From Acidobacteriota bacterium (GTDB lineage: Bacteria > Acidobacteriota > UBA6911 > RPQK01), in contig RPQK01000076.1 of the NCBI GenBank assembly GCA_003819755.1, positions 1-16,288 of the forward strand: a stretch of 16,288 bases of DNA, read 5' to 3'. A model generated the notes under the pieces. It was not told where the DNA came from. It saw only the letters and a list, made by a program, of their open reading frames with translations, and did not search any database. This document shows, piece by piece, positions 13,651 to 16,288 of this stretch. The translations under genes and the position numbers were made by a program. The first letter of the stretch is position 1; every line of letters starts with the position of its first letter.

Positions 13651-15503
13651 GCTTACTTAAGAGGGTAATCGAAAGGGCTTGGGGACGGGATACCAGCCAG
13701 AATCCCGAGACTCAAAGCGAAGCAAACACGGGCTTCCTGAATCTCTACCAACAGTCCAGCCGGAAAGCCTATTTTGGCAAAGACAGCTGGGCGGTAACCG
13801 ATCCGTCGGGACAGAGCCCGGAAAAGGCCGACAGCCTGTATCAGGATGTTATCAACCAAATCGACACGCTGCGTGACAAGGATCTTCTGGAATCAGCGCG
13901 TCGCCTGCGGGACGTCGAGCCTGATTCCGCTCGGAGTGCCTGCCTTCTGGCCTACGCTCTGCTGTTCAATGGCCGCCTTGCGGAAGCCGAGGAGACGCTG
14001 AAAGCCTGGATGCGCCTGAACGGTGAGGATGCGATTTTCCTTATTCACCTGGCCAGGCTATACGCCGAAAGCGGCGATCAAACGCGCGCTGAGCTGACCC
14101 TCTGGAGAGCGCTTAAGCGGGATCCGAACGAAATTCACGCCGTCGAGTGGTTCACCTCGATCCACCGCGAACGTTTCGGCCGGCAGGAGTACGCTCGAGC
14201 GCTGGAACAACTTTCTTCGTTTCCAGGCAGTTGGAGAGCGCAGTTATGGCTCGCTCAAGTACTGCTTGAAGAGCGGCAGTTCGACAAGGCGCGCCGTTAC
14301 TACCAGCAAGCTTTGTCTGTCCTTGAGGAAGTGCCGAGTGACGTCATGAGGACAGTCTCCGAAGACTTGGGTAATGCCGGCCGCATTTCCGACATCGTCG
14401 ATTTGCTGGGCAGCCGCTTTAAGGCGGATGTTCACGGGCTCATGGGCGCCAGCAACCTCCTTCGCGCCTATCTCGAGCTGCAGGATACCGAAAATGCCCT
14501 GGCAACCCTGAGAAACCTGTATGCTTTGAAGAGACCGGACTGGAAAGAACAGCTTCAGTATTGGGCGGAAAAGATCGACCAGCAACTAGCCGGCAGAAGG
14601 AATCCGACGCCAGCCAAGGCATCTCCGGTCTCGGTTCTGACGCTTGAGAATCCGGTCTGGTCCCACCGGCTCATGGAGGGTGGGCTTCTACTCCCGACGA
14701 AGGGAGAAAAAGCTGTCCGCATCGCCTTCCTGTCATGCTCCTGCGCGCTCGAGAAGCGGACAGAGAACACGGGTGGGGTCGACGCGCAGGCGAAGTGGGC
14801 CCGCCTTGTTCCCCTGTTCCTGGCCGAACAGGTCCATATGCTGACGACCGCGGAATCGGTCACACTGGTAACGATCAAGACCGGTGGAAGCGGTTTCTAT
14901 CTCGCCGAGCAGCCGTTCAAGAAAGAGGCGGCCCGAAAGATGGGTCGGAAAGTCGGGGCCGACTACCTGCTCAGCGGTCACATCGACGCGACCCAGACGC
15001 CCTGGGAGGTTAAGCTCGACCTTGAGAGCTTGGGAGAAACGCCTTCAAACCAGACCTTGGTCGCAACCCTGGAGTCGCACAATCCCGGCGGGTATCTGCT
15101 GGAGCTATCACGTCGCGTGCAGCGAGCTGTCCTCGAAGAAGCCGGGGTACATCGATCTCTACGCCCGATTGACTATCGGCTCCCCTTGGGTGATTGCTTC
15201 AATTTATACCTGGACGGGCTGAACGAATCGTTGACGCTCTCGGCCGCCATTCGCAACTGCAGCCCGGCGATGCTCTATGACGAACGCAATCTGCTCGACC
15301 GGCTGCTGGACCTTGTGCTGGAAGACACTGGGAGCGATGTGACGCGCCTGATGTTTGTCGGTGCCCTCGCCAAGAGCCGGGCATCAGGTTCGGAGGTTTT
15401 CAAGCAGTACGAGTCTTCAGTCAAGAAGTTGTTGGTGGAGCACCCCCTCACTGGCTTTGCCGCCCAGTCAGTCGAGAAGACGCTGGCCGGTTTGTACAAC
15501 TGA
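13647..15503 (+). CDS. TPR-repeat protein with a TolB/FlgO-like C-terminal domain
   Basis: This 618-residue protein has no signal peptide or membrane segment and is probably cytoplasmic. Residues about 75-315 form a helical tetratricopeptide-like array: ARSACLLAYALLFNGRLAEAEETLKAW, then a unit near 130-165 and another at 200-230, with the usual A/L/Y/A spacing. Residues about 357-500 look like an alpha/beta domain of the TolB-N/FlgO type. They start with a strand RIAFLSCS and contain the characteristic VGADYLLSGHI (436-446) followed by a lipid- or peptide-like binding strand pattern. The final 120 residues are helical and unassigned. Such proteins often pair TPRs with this domain in signalling or secretion contexts, but no partner is adjacent here. 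Function is unknown; the domain assignments are by motif only. Confidence 0.72.
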   Translation: MSLLKRVIERAWGRDTSQNPETQSEANTGFLNLYQQSSRKAYFGKDSWAVTDPSGQSPEKADSLYQDVINQIDTLRDKDLLESARRLRDVEPDSARSACLLAYALLFNGRLAEAEETLKAWMRLNGEDAIFLIHLARLYAESGDQTRAELTLWRALKRDPNEIHAVEWFTSIHRERFGRQEYARALEQLSSFPGSWRAQLWLAQVLLEERQFDKARRYYQQALSVLEEVPSDVMRTVSEDLGNAGRISDIVDLLGSRFKADVHGLMGASNLLRAYLELQDTENALATLRNLYALKRPDWKEQLQYWAEKIDQQLAGRRNPTPAKASPVSVLTLENPVWSHRLMEGGLLLPTKGEKAVRIAFLSCSCALEKRTENTGGVDAQAKWARLVPLFLAEQVHMLTTAESVTLVTIKTGGSGFYLAEQPFKKEAARKMGRKVGADYLLSGHIDATQTPWEVKLDLESLGETPSNQTLVATLESHNPGGYLLELSRRVQRAVLEEAGVHRSLRPIDYRLPLGDCFNLYLDGLNESLTLSAAIRNCSPAMLYDERNLLDRLLDLVLEDTGSDVTRLMFVGALAKSRASGSEVFKQYESSVKKLLVEHPLTGFAAQSVEKTLAGLYN

Positions 15504-15510
15504 TGAGCGA

Positions 15511-15627
15511 ATTGACGATTTACGATTGACGATTGACGATTAGGGAAATTAACGATTCCGGACGAGGGGGGTGCGAATCGTTAATCACCGAGCTGTAATC
15601 GTCAATCGTCAATCCTAGATCGTCAAT
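15511..15627. repeat. Intergenic inverted repeat of tandem GATTGAC heptamers
   Basis: The convergent spacer holds tandem GATTGAC/ACGATT units on the left (15511-15558) and their complements (GTCAATC) on the right (15575-15627). The arms share an exact inner block of 11 nt, a diverged middle, an 18-nt exact block, and an outer block with two mismatches. The right arm ends immediately before the stop codon (15628-15630) of the minus-strand gene. Tandem heptamers of this type recall the short repeats of heterocystous cyanobacteria, but here they are arranged head-to-head. There is no gene in this spacer. Confidence 0.88.
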
Positions 15628-16288
15628 CTACCTTCCTTCACCCCAAATCTGGACGCTTCCCTTCTCCGTTGTCAGAACGAGCGTCCGCGCGCCTCCCATT
15701 CCCTGCACCTGGTAGTTGTATTCGTCCCCCGACTCATCGTCCCAAAGCAGGACCAGACGGCCGTCTCCGGCGTACCACCGTCCGTTTTTGACCGTCGTCT
15801 GAGGTCCGCTGTCCAGGTAGACAGTGGAGGTGTGTTCGCCACCCGAGTTTCTGATCTGGGAGTTGGCCATGAACTGGTAGGTTTCAGACCGCTGCGCGAC
15901 TCCGCCAGGCTGGAGTATGAGCTGGGCACGGTTCTCACCGACGCTGGAGGTCTTCTGCATTGAGTGGCTTGCAGATCCTGAACGGGTCTCGCGCAGGAAC
16001 CAGGAACCGGCAACCATGGGATCCTGCGACCCCTGGCCCCCGCCCAGGGTGGTGAAGATCTGTCTGAACTCCGGATCCCGCGCCGCAATCCGGTCTTTGT
16101 ACCCGATCTCAAGCAGACAGACCGCGAATCCATTGAGGATCGTCACGTACATCCGGGCTCCGATCGACTTCCCGACCGAGTTCTGTCCTTCCCAAGCGAC
16201 CGAGGCCCCAGCCTGGTTCCCGGCCCGAACTTGCTCGACACCGCCGGATTGAACGAGGAAGGGAGCGAGTTGAAGCACCTGATTCCCC
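15628..16288 (-). CDS. Hypothetical protein, partial (upstream part lies beyond the right edge)
   Basis: The frame is open from its TAG stop (15628-15630) to the window edge, so about 220 C-terminal residues are visible and the true start is outside. An internal GTG at 16278 is preceded in frame by GNQ codons and is unlikely to be the start. The first part (to about residue 70 of the visible portion) is mixed alpha/beta. The second part from VAGSWFLRETRSG onward is rich in Gly, Ser and Trp and has the NGRWYAGDGRLVLLWDD and YNYQVQGM pattern of a small beta-barrel or lipocalin-like domain. I do not recognise the family. It is convergent with the TPR gene. Confidence 0.7.
   Translation of the reverse strand, partial: GNQVLQLAPFLVQSGGVEQVRAGNQAGASVAWEGQNSVGKSIGARMYVTILNGFAVCLLEIGYKDRIAARDPEFRQIFTTLGGGQGSQDPMVAGSWFLRETRSGSASHSMQKTSSVGENRAQLILQPGGVAQRSETYQFMANSQIRNSGGEHTSTVYLDSGPQTTVKNGRWYAGDGRLVLLWDDESGDEYNYQVQGMGGARTLVLTTEKGSVQIWGEGR

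Noticed and set aside
15511..15627. CRISPR-like repeat array at the GATTGAC heptamers
   Set aside because: The units are only 7 nt and adjoin directly, with no spacers of 30-40 nt and no cas genes.

Overview
The window is ordinary bacterial chromosome with compact, mostly housekeeping genes (roughly 60% GC by eye). No tRNA, rRNA, insertion sequence, prophage or CRISPR array was seen. The gene mix resembles Acidobacteriota: an ECF sigma factor paired with a VWA protein that carries a carboxypeptidase-regulatory-like domain and a GGVPGGVVGGV-type linker, plus a DUF1080 protein and a TPR protein with a TolB/FlgO-like tail. The phylum is an inference from gene style, not a proof.

Layout. The left edge holds the hslVU operon on the minus strand (hslU truncated by the window, hslV complete, with a promoter so close to the start that the mRNA may be nearly leaderless). 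Divergent from it lies nadB (L-aspartate oxidase), followed on the same strand by a threonine synthase gene with a very good Shine-Dalgarno sequence. A 298-base gene-free stretch follows. It holds a candidate stand-alone small RNA (promoter, multi-branched fold, strong intrinsic terminator) and then a perfect 109-nt inverted repeat. Next, on the minus strand, come an ECF sigma factor and a large membrane-anchored VWA/YfbK-like protein, translationally coupled by an ATGA overlap. A divergent spacer with a long hairpin separates them from smc (full-length chromosome segregation ATPase). A small signal-peptide protein follows smc. Beyond a roughly 210-nt inverted repeat, a DUF1080 secreted protein and a uridine kinase run on the minus strand. 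A TPR protein (plus strand), apparently preceded by a 9-codon leader ORF, converges on a partial hypothetical gene that leaves the right edge.

The most striking property lies between the genes. Nearly every spacer carries its own inverted repeat built from short degenerate words (TTGCGAATTGCGG, CGCGGATAA, GATTGAC, GTTCACCGTT and so on). The words differ from spacer to spacer, but the architecture is the same. Arms range from decayed to perfect (54/54 paired), and several end at or inside the stop codon of the neighbouring gene. One carries a REP-like CCGCC-TTTA-GGCGG core in each arm. These repeats, and the small RNA candidate, are the best leads for something undescribed.

Functionally the genes are mostly independent: proteolysis (HslVU), NAD and threonine biosynthesis, envelope-linked signalling (sigma plus VWA), chromosome organisation (SMC), pyrimidine salvage (Udk) and sugar-related secretion (DUF1080). 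Only hslVU, sigma-VWA and possibly DUF1080-udk look like operons.
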